Below are positions 24,768-33,150 of a DNA stretch of 64,000 nucleotides, one piece after another. Within the stretch, counting starts at the first letter, position 1. Every line of letters begins with the position of its first letter. Source of the DNA: Roseomonas aerilata DSM 19363 (lineage in GTDB: Bacteria > Pseudomonadota > Alphaproteobacteria > Acetobacterales > Acetobacteraceae); contig NZ_JONP01000002.1 of the NCBI RefSeq assembly GCF_000711725.1, forward strand, positions 124,001 through 188,000. Direction: 5' to 3'. The position numbers and the translations under genes were made by a program. Below the pieces are notes generated by a model. The model made no database searches. It worked only from the letters and a program-made list of their open reading frames with translations, and was not told the DNA's origin.

Positions 24768-27700
24768 CTAGACCGAGAAGTACTTCGCCCGCGGGTGGTG
24801 CAGCACGATCGCGGAGGTGGATTGCTCGGGATGCAATTGCCATTCGTCGGAAATCGTGACCCCCACCCGTTCCGCCTTGAGCAGCCGGAGCAGGCTCTCC
24901 TGGTCCTCCAGCTTCGGGCAGGCCGGATAGCCGAAGGAGTAGCGCCCGCCCCGGTAACCCTGGGCAAGCATCTTCTCCATGTCCCGGGCATCCTCCCCGG
25001 CGAAGCCCCATTCTGCGCGGATGCGCTTGTGGACGTACTCCGCCATCCCCTCCGCCATCTCGACCGAGAGGCCGTGCAGGTAGAGGTAGTCCTGGTAGCG
25101 ATTGTCCTCGAACCACTCGCGCGCCATGTCGCTCGCCTTCTGGCCGACGGTGACGACCTGAAGCCCGATCACGTCGCGCCCCCCCGGCCCGTCATCGATG
25201 TCGCGCACGAAATCGGCGATGCACTCGCCATCGGCCTTCGGCTGGCGCGGCAGGGTGAAGCGCGCGGCCTCGGTCACGCCGTCCTCCTCGAAGAGGACGA
25301 GATCGTTCCCCTGCCCCGCGCATTTCCAGTAGCCATAGATCGCCTGCGGCTTGAGGATATCGCCCTCCTCCGCGACCGCCAGCATCCGCCGCAGCACCGG
25401 CCGCAGCTCCTGCTTCGCCCAGCCGATAAAATCCTCGAGCGAGCGGCCCTGCTTCCGGAAGCCCCACTGGAATTGGTAGAGGCTGCGCTCGTTGATGAAG
25501 GGAACGATCGCCTTGGGCGGCGCCTCGATCACCTTCGCGCCCCAGAAGGGCGGCACCGGTACGGGCTCGCCCGCGGTCTCCCGGCGGCGGCGGGTCTGCG
25601 CGTAGCCGACCTCGACGGGGGCGAAGCCGCGCGCATCGGCCACGCCCAGCGTGCGGCGCTCGTTCCGCCCCTTGCCCACGCGCTTGGCCTGCAGCGCGGC
25701 CAAGTAGTCGTCGAAGCCGTTGCCCATGACGCGGTCCATCAGGTGCAGGCCGTCGAAGGCGTCCCGTGCATAGGCCACGCGCCCGCAGGCATAGGCCTTG
25801 ACGCAGTCCTCCTCCACGTAGTTCCGCGTCAGCGCCGCGCCGCCGAGCATGACGGGGATATCAACGCCCTGGCGCGACATCTCCTCGAGGTTCTCGCGCA
25901 TCACCACGGTGGACTTCACCAGCAGGCCGGACATGCCGATGGCGTGCGCCTTGTGCTCGCGCGCGGCGGTCACGATGTCGGCCAGCGGCACCTTGATGCC
26001 GAGGTTGACGACCTTGTAGCCGTTGTTCGTCAGGATGATGTCGACGAGGTTCTTGCCGATGTCGTGCACGTCGCCCTTCACCGTGCCGAGCACGATGGTG
26101 CCCTTCTCTTGGCCCTCCACCTTGACCATGTGCGGCTCAAGGTAGGCGACGGCGGCCTTCATCGTCTCCGCTGACTGCAGCACGAAGGGAAGCTGCATCT
26201 TGCCGGCGCCGAACAGCTCGCCCACCACCTTCATCCCGTCCAGCAAGATGTCATTGATGATCGTCAGCGGCTCGATGCCGCGGCCGAGCGCATCCGCCAG
26301 CTCGTCGTCCAGCCCCTTGCGGTCGCCGTCCACGATCCGGTCCTTCAGGCGCCCCTCGACCGTTTCTGCCTTCGCGCGCTTCGCCGAATCGGCGGCCTTC
26401 CGGCCCGAGAAAATCTCCAGCAGCTTCTGCAGCGGGTCGTAGCCCTCGGCGCGACGGTCGAAGATCAGGTCCTCGGCCACCCGCACCTCCTCCTCGGGGA
26501 TGAGATGCAGCGGCTTGATCTTGGAGACGTGCACGATGGCCCCAGTCATACCCGCCCGCACGGCGTGGTCGAGGAACACGCTGTTCAGCACATGCCGCGC
26601 GGCCGGGTTCAGCCCGAAGGAGATGTTGGACAGTCCGAGGATGATCTGGATCTCCGGGAAGCGCTCCCGGATCATCCTGATCCCCTCCAGCGTCCAGAGC
26701 CCGAGCTTGCGGTCGTCCTCGTTGCCCGTGGCGATGGTGAAGGTCAGCGGGTCGATCATCAGGTCGGATTGCGGCAGCCCGTACCTGTTGCAGGCGAAGT
26801 CCACCAGCCGCTCGGCGATCCGCAGCTTGTCCTCGGCCGTCTTGGCCATGCCCACTTCGTCGATGGTCAGCGCGATCACGGCGGCGCCGAACTTCTTGGC
26901 CAGCACCAGCCGATCCCGCGCGTGCCCCTCGCCGTCCTCGAAGTTGATCGAGTTGATGATGGGCTTGCCGCCGTGCAGCTTCAGCGCCGCCTCGATCACC
27001 GGCGTCTCAGTCGAATCAATCACCAGCGGCGCGTTCACGCTGCTCGTGAAGCGCGTGATGACCTCGTTCATCTCGGCCACCTCGTCGCGCCCGACAAAGG
27101 CCGTGCAGATGTCGAGCGAGTTGGAGCCCTCTCCCACCTGCTCGCGCCCGATGGCGACGCAGCCGTCCCAGTCATGCGCCTCCTGCCGCTGGCGCCAGAT
27201 CTTGGAGCCGTTGGCGTTGCAGCGCTCGCCGATGGAGAAATACGCGTTCTCCTGCCGCAGCGCGACGGCGCCGTAGAGGCTGGCGACCGAGGGTACCCAG
27301 ACCGGCTTGCGCGCGACCGGCGCCGGCCGCGCCTTGGCCCCGCCCAGCCGCCGCAGCATCGCGTCCAGTGCCTGGATATGCGCGATGGATGTGCCGCAGC
27401 AGCCACCGATGAGGTTCAGCCCGTCCTCGGTGACAAAGCGCTCCATCCAGCTTGCCATCTCGGCCGCGCCCAACGGGTAATGGGTGTGGCCATCCACCAG
27501 CTCCGGCAGTCCCGCATTGGGCTGGACCGAGAGCAGCCCACGCCAGTTCTGCGAGAGCCACCGCACGTGCTCCGCCATCTCCTGCGGCCCCGTTGCGCAG
27601 TTGAGGCCGATGAGCGGCACGTCCAGCGAATCCACCACCGTCGCGGCCGCCGCGATGTCGGGCCCCACCAGCAGCGTGCCGGTCGTCTCCACCGTCACCT

Positions 27701-28268
27701 GCACGAAGATGGGGATATCGACGCCTGCCTCCGCAATGGCGGCCTTGGCGGCGTTCACGGCGGCCTTGATGAACAGCGTGTCCTGGTTCGTCTCGGTCAG
27801 GATGGCGTCACAGCCGCCGGCGATCAGTCCGCGGCACTGCTCCGTCAGCGCCGCCTCCAGCGCGTCATAGGTGATGTGGCCGAGGCTCGGCAGCCGCGTG
27901 CCGGGCCCGATATCGCCGATCACCCAGCGCGGCCGTCCGTCCGAGAACCCCTCCGCCGCCTCGCGCGCCAGTTCCACCGCGCGCTTGTTGATCTCGTGCG
28001 TGCGCCCCGTCAGGTCGAACTCGCCGAGCGTCACCGGGCTGCCGCCGAAGGTATTCGTCAGCACCATGTCCGCCCCAGCCTCGAAATACCCGCGGTGGAT
28101 TTCGCGCACGAGATCGGGGCGGGAGAGGTTCAGCACCTCCGTGCAGTTCTCCTGCCCCCAGTAATCCTTCTCGATATCGAGGGTGAGCGCCTGCACGCGG
28201 CTGCCCATCGCGCCGTCGCAGAGAAGAACACGGTCGCGCAGCGCGTCGAGAAGGTGCGGTCGGGACAT
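24768..28268 (-). CDS. metH: Cobalamin-dependent methionine synthase
   Basis: 1166 residues from MSRPHLLDALRDRVLLCDGAMG (28268), containing all four MetH modules. These are the homocysteine domain with Zn cysteines in GLNCATGPQEM and IGGCCGTSIAHIQ, a pterin-binding domain (SIGERCNANGSK), the B12-binding domain with base-off motif GDVHDIGKNLVD (near 735), and an activation domain ending YSFGYPACPKLEDQE. It transfers methyl from methyltetrahydrofolate to homocysteine. The start follows the ArsR-methyltransferase stop by 11 bp, so both share a transcript controlled from the operator at 29225. There is no room for a riboswitch directly upstream. Confidence 0.96.
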   Translation of the reverse strand: MSRPHLLDALRDRVLLCDGAMGSRVQALTLDIEKDYWGQENCTEVLNLSRPDLVREIHRGYFEAGADMVLTNTFGGSPVTLGEFDLTGRTHEINKRAVELAREAAEGFSDGRPRWVIGDIGPGTRLPSLGHITYDALEAALTEQCRGLIAGGCDAILTETNQDTLFIKAAVNAAKAAIAEAGVDIPIFVQVTVETTGTLLVGPDIAAAATVVDSLDVPLIGLNCATGPQEMAEHVRWLSQNWRGLLSVQPNAGLPELVDGHTHYPLGAAEMASWMERFVTEDGLNLIGGCCGTSIAHIQALDAMLRRLGGAKARPAPVARKPVWVPSVASLYGAVALRQENAYFSIGERCNANGSKIWRQRQEAHDWDGCVAIGREQVGEGSNSLDICTAFVGRDEVAEMNEVITRFTSSVNAPLVIDSTETPVIEAALKLHGGKPIINSINFEDGEGHARDRLVLAKKFGAAVIALTIDEVGMAKTAEDKLRIAERLVDFACNRYGLPQSDLMIDPLTFTIATGNEDDRKLGLWTLEGIRMIRERFPEIQIILGLSNISFGLNPAARHVLNSVFLDHAVRAGMTGAIVHVSKIKPLHLIPEEEVRVAEDLIFDRRAEGYDPLQKLLEIFSGRKAADSAKRAKAETVEGRLKDRIVDGDRKGLDDELADALGRGIEPLTIINDILLDGMKVVGELFGAGKMQLPFVLQSAETMKAAVAYLEPHMVKVEGQEKGTIVLGTVKGDVHDIGKNLVDIILTNNGYKVVNLGIKVPLADIVTAAREHKAHAIGMSGLLVKSTVVMRENLEEMSRQGVDIPVMLGGAALTRNYVEEDCVKAYACGRVAYARDAFDGLHLMDRVMGNGFDDYLAALQAKRVGKGRNERRTLGVADARGFAPVEVGYAQTRRRRETAGEPVPVPPFWGAKVIEAPPKAIVPFINERSLYQFQWGFRKQGRSLEDFIGWAKQELRPVLRRMLAVAEEGDILKPQAIYGYWKCAGQGNDLVLFEEDGVTEAARFTLPRQPKADGECIADFVRDIDDGPGGRDVIGLQVVTVGQKASDMAREWFEDNRYQDYLYLHGLSVEMAEGMAEYVHKRIRAEWGFAGEDARDMEKMLAQGYRGGRYSFGYPACPKLEDQESLLRLLKAERVGVTISDEWQLHPEQSTSAIVLHHPRAKYFSV

Positions 28269-28279
28269 GCGGAGTTCTC

Positions 28280-29224
28280 TCAGGCGGGCTGCGCGGCGGT
28301 CGCGCGATGCGCCGACCACAGGCGGACGTTCAGGGGACCGGCGATTTCGACCGGCGAGGAGGCGGCGCAGCCGGCGGCACCGAGCCAGCCGGCGATCTGC
28401 GCGTCGTCGAAGCCGGGCCAGCGATGGGCCTGCCCCTCGATCAGCTCGGCCCGCGCGTGGGGCGCAAGGTCCAGCACCAGCAGCACCCCCTCGGGTGAGA
28501 GGACGCGGGCGGCCTCGGCCAGGGCGGCAGCGGGGTCCTCGGCGTAGTGAAGGACCATCTGCAAGGTCACGGCGTCGAAGGAGGCATCCGGGAAGGGCAG
28601 CCGGTACATGTCGGCCTGGCGGACGGCGCAGCGGGAGGCGAGCCCGCGCTCGGCCAGGCGGCCGCGGGCAAGGGCCAACATGTCGCGGCTGGCATCCACC
28701 CCCAGGGCCGTGCCGCAGCGATCGGCCACGAGTTCCAGCAGTTGCCCGGTGCCCGCGCCAATATCGAGCAGCCGCCCGATGCGGGGCGGCAGCGCGCCCA
28801 GCAGCGCCGCCTCGATGGCCGGGGCCGGCAGGCCCAGCGCCCGCATCTCGTCCCAGTCCGCGCCAGCGCTGCGGAAGGCCTCCGAGGCCGCGCGGGCACG
28901 CTCGGCCCCAAGGCGCGCGGCCACGCGACGGTCAGCGGCCAGAAGCGGATCATCCTCCGGCAGGCGGGCGAGAATGGCATGCGCCAACCCGGCGCGGGCG
29001 GAGAGGGAGAAATAGACATTCGGCCCCTCCGGCATCCGCTCCAGCAACCCCGCCTCCACCAGCAGCTTGAGGTGCCGGGACAGCCGCGGCTGGGACTGTC
29101 CGAGGGCCGCGCAGAGGTCGGTTACGCAGAGCGCACCGCGCGCGCAGAGCGCGAGGAGGCGAAGGCGCGTGGGCTCGGCGGCGGCACGAAGCTGGGCCAG
29201 GATGTCGTCCATGGGCTTGATCAT
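28280..29224 (-). CDS. ArsR-type regulator fused to a SAM-dependent methyltransferase domain (SahR-like)
   Basis: 314 residues. An ArsR winged helix (about 5-85) reads LRAAAEPTRLRLLALCARGALCVTDLCAALGQSQPRLSRHLKLLVEAGLLER. A class I methyltransferase domain follows, with motif I LLDIGAGTGQLLELVADRC (about 150) and DMYRLPFPDASFDAVTLQMVLHYAEDP. Such fusions head metH or metF transcripts in alphaproteobacteria and are thought to sense SAM/SAH. The start ATG (or an internal ATG four codons later) abuts a clear palindrome, so autoregulation is likely. Whether the methyltransferase part is catalytic or only binds the ligand is open. Confidence 0.9.
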   Translation of the reverse strand: MIKPMDDILAQLRAAAEPTRLRLLALCARGALCVTDLCAALGQSQPRLSRHLKLLVEAGLLERMPEGPNVYFSLSARAGLAHAILARLPEDDPLLAADRRVAARLGAERARAASEAFRSAGADWDEMRALGLPAPAIEAALLGALPPRIGRLLDIGAGTGQLLELVADRCGTALGVDASRDMLALARGRLAERGLASRCAVRQADMYRLPFPDASFDAVTLQMVLHYAEDPAAALAEAARVLSPEGVLLVLDLAPHARAELIEGQAHRWPGFDDAQIAGWLGAAGCAASSPVEIAGPLNVRLWSAHRATAAQPA

Positions 29225-29246
29225 GACATAACAATATCTTTATGTC
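29225..29246. promoter_or_regulatory. ArsR/SahR-like operator in the divergent metH-operon promoter
   Basis: GACATAA, 8 bases, TTATGTC: a perfect seven-base inverted repeat touching the regulator's start codon and 24 bp before the ATG of a divergent small gene. On the minus strand it reads ACATAAAGATATTGTTATGT, like AT-rich ArsR-family sites. Confidence 0.7.
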
Positions 29247-29269
29247 TATTCGGAAGGAGCCCAGCACCC

Positions 29270-29644
29270 ATGCCCGTCTTCGCCGATGGCCGCATCCCCG
29301 TCCTGCCCGTGCCCGACGAGCCGACGATGCGGGCTGCCCTGGCCTCGCGCCCCGGGGCCGCCATCCTCGCCGAGGCCCCGCCTCCGACGCTGCCGGAAGG
29401 CGCCGTCGCCATGGCCAGCTTCGACCTCTACCTCTCCTCCCACCCCCAGGCCTGCACCTGCTGCGGCGGGCGCTCGCCCCTCTCCCAGGCCCTGGACCGG
29501 CTCTTCCTGGCGCGGGTGAAGGGGCAGTCGCGGTGGTTCGACCGAGTGGTAGCACTGGTTCCCGGCGCGGACGCGCGCTCCGCCCTGGCCACCGCCCTGC
29601 GCGAGGATGCGGTGACCGCTAGCCGGTATCGCGCGGAGGTGTAG
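29270..29644 (+). CDS. Small CXCC protein resembling the middle of COG0523 (CobW-type) metallochaperones
   Basis: 124 residues with a strong RBS (AAGGAG) before the ATG. No known full-length family is recognised. From residue 61 it reads QACTCCGGRSPLSQALDRLF, then WFDRVVALVPGADAR and DAVTASRYR. This order is that of the CXCC segment in G3E/COG0523 GTPases (CXCC, arginine, helix, FDRVV, Gly-x-Ala-Asp, ARYR). Walker A and the GTPase N-terminus are missing. It could be a derived metal-binding fragment or coincidence. The operator shared with the metH regulator suggests co-regulation with the methionine/SAM cycle. Confidence 0.6.
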   Translation: MPVFADGRIPVLPVPDEPTMRAALASRPGAAILAEAPPPTLPEGAVAMASFDLYLSSHPQACTCCGGRSPLSQALDRLFLARVKGQSRWFDRVVALVPGADARSALATALREDAVTASRYRAEV

Positions 29645-29648
29645 CGCC

Positions 29649-29880
29649 CTGGAGAGGGCTCTGCCCTCTCCAGACCTCTCCCGCCAAGGGCCTGAGGCCC
29701 TTGGATCTCCATCTGGCTGGCGCGGATGCAATGATTGGGGACGGCGCTTTCTCTGTGCCCCTCCTGCCCGTGTAGTCGCCTCGACCCGAGGCGCACCGGC
29801 CATTCAGTATTTCCAGATCGAAGAAGAAGATGATGGAGAGGGGTCCTGGGGGAGGAAGAATTCCTTCTTCCTCCCCCAGG
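29649..29880. repeat. Structured intergenic repeat, copy 1
   Basis: About 232 bp starting five bases after a stop codon. The 5' hairpin is CTGGAGAGGGC / GCCCTCTCCAG with loop TCT (29649-29673). Next comes CCAAGGGCC / GGCCCTTGG. A conserved single-stranded core follows (ATCTGGCTGGCGCGGATGC then AATGATTGGGG), then GCCTCG / CGAGGC. The 3' hairpin has a 16-base stem, CCTGGGGGAGGAAGAA / TTCTTCCTCCCCCAGG with loop TTCC (29845-29880). Copy 2 at 50828 has the same layout with paired changes in the stems. It may also terminate transcription of the CXCC gene. Confidence 0.75.
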
Positions 29881-29928
29881 AGTCACCCGCAAAGCCGACT
29901 CAGAACAAAGTCCTGAATGCGCCCGATT

Positions 29929-30447
29929 TCAGCCCGGAAGGGTGCGGTCCGCTTCGCCCAGGGCTTTCTGCATATAGACCACGTCCACCCAGCGCCCGAA
30001 CTTCAGCCCGACCGCGCGCAGCAGCCCGGCCTGCTTGAAGCCGAGCGAGAGGTGCAGCCCGATCGAGCCGACATTCTCGGAATCACCAATCACCGCGATC
30101 ATCTGGCGGAACCCCGCCGCTTCCGCCCGGACCAGGAGTTCGGCCACCAGTCCCTTGCCAACGCCCTGCCCCCGCACGTTGTCCCGCACGTAGATCGAGT
30201 TCTCCACCGTGTGCCGGTAGGCGGATCGCGCGTGGAAATTGGTGTAGTAGGCGTAGCCGAGGATGGCATCGTCCTCCTCCGCCACCAACCAGGCGTGGCC
30301 GGCAGCCTGGATGCGGGCCATGCGGGCCGCCACCTCCTCGGCGGCGGGCGGCGTCTCCTCGAAGGTGCCGGTGCCGTGCAGGACATGGTGGGCGTAGATC
30401 GCCGCGATGGCAGCGGCGTCGTCGGTCGTGGCGTCGCGGATGGGCAT
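29929..30447 (-). CDS. GNAT acetyltransferase, phosphinothricin acetyltransferase-like
   Basis: 172 residues. It begins IRDATTDDAAAIAAIYAHHVLHGTGTFEETPP and has RSAYRHTVENSIYV, the acetyl-CoA loop VRGQGVGKGL and the closing GRWVDVVYMQKAL, the usual order in Pat/YncA-type enzymes. They acetylate small amines such as phosphinothricin, methionine sulfone or sulfoximine. A paralogue lies at 37514 on the other strand. Confidence 0.9.
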   Translation of the reverse strand: MPIRDATTDDAAAIAAIYAHHVLHGTGTFEETPPAAEEVAARMARIQAAGHAWLVAEEDDAILGYAYYTNFHARSAYRHTVENSIYVRDNVRGQGVGKGLVAELLVRAEAAGFRQMIAVIGDSENVGSIGLHLSLGFKQAGLLRAVGLKFGRWVDVVYMQKALGEADRTLPG

Positions 30448-30482
30448 GGGGGTTGCCTAGAGCAGATCGGGCACGGCGGGAA

Positions 30483-30641
30483 TCACCTCACCGCAAATCG
30501 GCGCCCTCGCCGGTTGCCGAAGGTGAGGACGGCCAGGTTCCGAAGGGGAATGCTCCTTACGTCGATGCCCTCCAGCCGCCAGGGGCGGTGGCCGACGGTC
30601 CATCCTGCGAAACGCGGCGTCCCTCCATGGTGAATGCGCAC
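30483..30641 (-). CDS. Candidate small protein, 52 residues, after the DUF3429 gene
   Basis: A GTG-initiated frame preceded by a GGGGAAGGGG stretch, in the 224-bp gap after the DUF3429 stop and in the same frame. The product starts VRIHHGGTPRFAGWTVGHRP and ends in arginine-rich GNRRGRRFAVR. Third-position GC is roughly three quarters, lower than in neighbours, so coding is uncertain. No family recognised. Nothing else is seen in this gap. Confidence 0.25.
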   Translation of the reverse strand: MRIHHGGTPRFAGWTVGHRPWRLEGIDVRSIPLRNLAVLTFGNRRGRRFAVR

Positions 30642-30671
30642 GATGGCGGCCCCTTCCCCGACTCGGGACGC

Positions 30672-31112
30672 TCAGGCGAGCGCCGCGCCGACCAGGAGGC
30701 AGGCACCCGCCCCGAGGCTGAGCGCCCAGCGCAACCGAAGATAGGCGGCGGGAACGAGCCCGCGCCGGGCAGCCAGACTTTCCACGGCCGCGGTGGCCAG
30801 CAGAAGAGCGGCCAGCCCGGCCAACCCCGCGGCCAAGGGGGCGAGCAGCGCGACCCAGGCAAGCAGCGCCGGGACGACGCCGAGCCCCAACCGCCCCCAG
30901 GCCGCACCCTCCTCGCCTGGCGTCGGGCGAAGGGCGAGGCCCCAGTGAACGGCGCCGAGGAAAGCGGCGATGGTTGCGCCATAGGCCAGCAGCGCGACGA
31001 GAAGAACAGGCCGCCACTCGGGCCAGAGGGCGGCGAGCAGAACGAGGCCGGCAAAAGGGATTAGCCCGGCGGGGCCGAGGACGCGGGCAGGGCTGGGCAG
31101 AGTGTCGTGCAT
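30672..31112 (-). CDS. DUF3429 membrane protein
   Basis: 146 residues with about five membrane spans. ARVLGPAGLIPFAG at the N-terminus, YGATIAAFLGAVHWGLAL near residue 45 and LRLRWALSLGAGACLLVGA at the end are the DUF3429 pattern. Its function is not established. It stands alone between a GNAT gene and a possible small frame. Confidence 0.85.
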   Translation of the reverse strand: MHDTLPSPARVLGPAGLIPFAGLVLLAALWPEWRPVLLVALLAYGATIAAFLGAVHWGLALRPTPGEEGAAWGRLGLGVVPALLAWVALLAPLAAGLAGLAALLLATAAVESLAARRGLVPAAYLRLRWALSLGAGACLLVGAALA

Positions 31113-31211
31113 GGGCGGCAGATCGTGCGGGGCGGGCGCGCGGCAAGCCCGGCTCCCCAGGCGATCCCGCCAGCGCTCGCTCTGCCAACGGCCCTGTCCG
31201 GGCGGACGGGC

Positions 31212-31925
31212 TCAGCCCGCCGCGGCGATCCAGGGCAGCGGTGCATGGGGCGCCCGCGCGAGGGAGGCACAGGGCCGCCCCGTCTCGTCCCAGTTCCCTT
31301 CCGCCAGCCAGGCTGCGATGGCCTCGCGTCGCGCCGGCCACTCGTCGGCCAGGATGGAGAACTGCGCCGTGTCCCGCAGCCGCCCCTTGATCACCTTGAT
31401 GGCCCGCAGCGTGCCCTCGTAGCGGAAGCCGAGCCGGGCGGCCGCCGCGCGAGAGGGAGCGTTGAGCGCGTGGCACTTCCAGACGAGCCGGCGGTAGCCG
31501 AGGTCGTCCATGGCGTGGCGCATGAGAAGGAACATCGCCTCCGTCGCCGCCAGCGTGCGTTGCATCCGGGGGGAGAACCAGATGTGGCCGATCTCGATCG
31601 CCGAATCGGCGGGGGAGATCTCCATCAGGGTCAACCAGCCATCGGCGGTGCCGGTCAGCGCCGGGCGAACTGCCCAGGCCATGGGGTCGTGCTGGGCGGC
31701 GAAGGCGGCGACGTGGCGGCGCATGGCGCCCTCGTCCGCGAAGGGGCCGTAGCCGAGATAGGCCCAGCCATCCTCGGCCGCCGGGGATTGGGCAGCAGCC
31801 CAGAGCTCCTCCGCGTGCTCGGTGCGAAGCGGTTCGAGCACCACGCTCGCGCCCCGATGGGGAATGCGGGCGGGCAGCGGGCGCGGGGTGGGATCGACCT
31901 CGGGGCCGAGGGGCGGTGTGGGCAT
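31212..31925 (-). CDS. GNAT-family N-acetyltransferase (RimJ/RimL-like)
   Basis: 237 residues from MPTPPLGPEVDPTPRPLP (31925). The core shows VVLEPLRTEHAEELWAAA, WLTLMEISPADSAIEIGHIWFSPRMQRT, EAMFLLMRHAMDDLGYRRLVWKCHALNAPSRAAAARLGFRYEGTLR. The AIEIGHIW...N..S...A..LGF order is typical of RimJ-like acetyltransferases acting on proteins or small amines. It is divergent from the ferredoxin-NADP reductase gene. Substrate unknown. Confidence 0.87.
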   Translation of the reverse strand: MPTPPLGPEVDPTPRPLPARIPHRGASVVLEPLRTEHAEELWAAAQSPAAEDGWAYLGYGPFADEGAMRRHVAAFAAQHDPMAWAVRPALTGTADGWLTLMEISPADSAIEIGHIWFSPRMQRTLAATEAMFLLMRHAMDDLGYRRLVWKCHALNAPSRAAAARLGFRYEGTLRAIKVIKGRLRDTAQFSILADEWPARREAIAAWLAEGNWDETGRPCASLARAPHAPLPWIAAAG

Positions 31926-32012
31926 CCGGCGATGGTGCCGGGTGGCGCGGCGCGCCTCAAGGGAGCGGTGCCGCATTGCACAACCGGCGCCTCCACCCCA
32001 TACGGTCCCGCC

Positions 32013-32816
32013 ATGCCGACCGCCGATCCCACCCGCCCCGCCATGACCGCCTTCCTGACCGAGACGGTGCTGGAGGTCCGCCACTGGACCGACCGGCTCT
32101 TCTCCTTCCGCTGCACCCGCGACCCGGGCTTCCGCTTCGAGGCCGGGCAGTTCGCGATGATCGGGCTGATGGTGAACGGCAAGCCCCTGGTGCGGGCCTA
32201 TTCCATGGCCTCTCCGCCCTGGGAGGAGACGCTCGAGTTCCTCTCGATCAAGGTGCAGGACGGACCGCTGACCTCCCGCCTGCAGAACATCGTCAAGGGC
32301 GACGAGGTGCTGATCGGCCGCAAGCCCGTGGGCACCCTGATCCTGGGCAACCTGCTGCCCGGGAAGAACCTCTGGTTCCTCTCCACCGGCACCGGCCTCG
32401 CGCCCTTCATGGGCCTGATCCGCGAACCCGAGTGCTACGACCGCTTCGAGAAGATCATCGTGACCCACACGGTGCGCCAGGTGGAGGAGCTGGCCTACCG
32501 CGAGTACATCACGAAGGAACTGCCCGGGAACGAGTTCCTCGGCGAGATGGTCAGCGAGAAGCTCGTCTACTACCCGAGCGTCACCCGGGAGGAATTCCCG
32601 AACCGCGGCCGCATCACCGAGCTGATGGACAGCGGCCACCTCTACACGGATCTCGGCCTCCCCCCGATGTCTCCCGAGAACGACCGGGTGATGCTCTGCG
32701 GCTCCCCGGAGATGCTGGTGGATGCCCGCGCCCGGCTGGAGGCCATGGGCATGAAGGAGGGCAGTCAGCACGAGCCCGGCCATTTCGTGATCGAGAAAGC
32801 CTTCGTCGAGAAGTAG
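32013..32816 (+). CDS. fpr: Ferredoxin-NADP(+) reductase
   Basis: 267 residues from 32013; an ATG at 32043 (MTAFLTETVLEVRHWTD) matches the usual family start and is a fair alternative, neither having a good RBS. FAD binding is shown by RAYSMASPPWE (about 62) and NADP binding by FLSTGTGLAPFMGLIREPE (about 120) and MLCGSPEMLVD (about 225). The C-terminal HFVIEKAFVEK is typical of bacterial class I FPRs. It exchanges electrons between NADPH and ferredoxin or flavodoxin in the cytoplasm. Confidence 0.95.
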   Translation: MPTADPTRPAMTAFLTETVLEVRHWTDRLFSFRCTRDPGFRFEAGQFAMIGLMVNGKPLVRAYSMASPPWEETLEFLSIKVQDGPLTSRLQNIVKGDEVLIGRKPVGTLILGNLLPGKNLWFLSTGTGLAPFMGLIREPECYDRFEKIIVTHTVRQVEELAYREYITKELPGNEFLGEMVSEKLVYYPSVTREEFPNRGRITELMDSGHLYTDLGLPPMSPENDRVMLCGSPEMLVDARARLEAMGMKEGSQHEPGHFVIEKAFVEK

Positions 32817-33150
32817 CGCCGCGTCAGCCCAGGAGGCTGGTCCGACGGAACGGGAAAGGCAGTCCTGGCACCTTCGGAACGGTTGCTGACCGCATTTTTT
32901 GATGTGCGATGCAGCATTTTCATCACAGTCTTGTAGATGATTGCTGTTTCTCCAGCTTCGCCGCTGGCAGGCCCGTGATTCGGCGCGCTAGCGTGCCGGA
33001 TGCGGGTCGGCGCGACGGCCCGCCCCTTCGCGCGTCCCGGACCTCAGTCCGGGCCCATTGATCCAGGGTCGGTCATCCGGCCGCGGTGCGGGAGGGAAGC
33101 AAAGTTCCGGGAGGTGTCGCAGCCCGGGGGGGAAGCAGGGTCCGAGAAAG
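32817..33150. other. Intergenic region before the MFS gene
   Basis: 334 bp without a gene. An AT-richer stretch at about 32895-32952 is the likely promoter zone, but no convincing -35/-10 pair stands out. A hairpin CCCGGAC / GTCCGGG with loop CTCA lies at 33036-33053 in what would be the leader. Confidence 0.4.

Noticed and set aside
28266-28280. B12 or SAM riboswitch before metH
   Set aside because: Only 11 bp separate metH from the preceding gene, and no cobalamin-box or SAM-aptamer sequence was seen before that gene.
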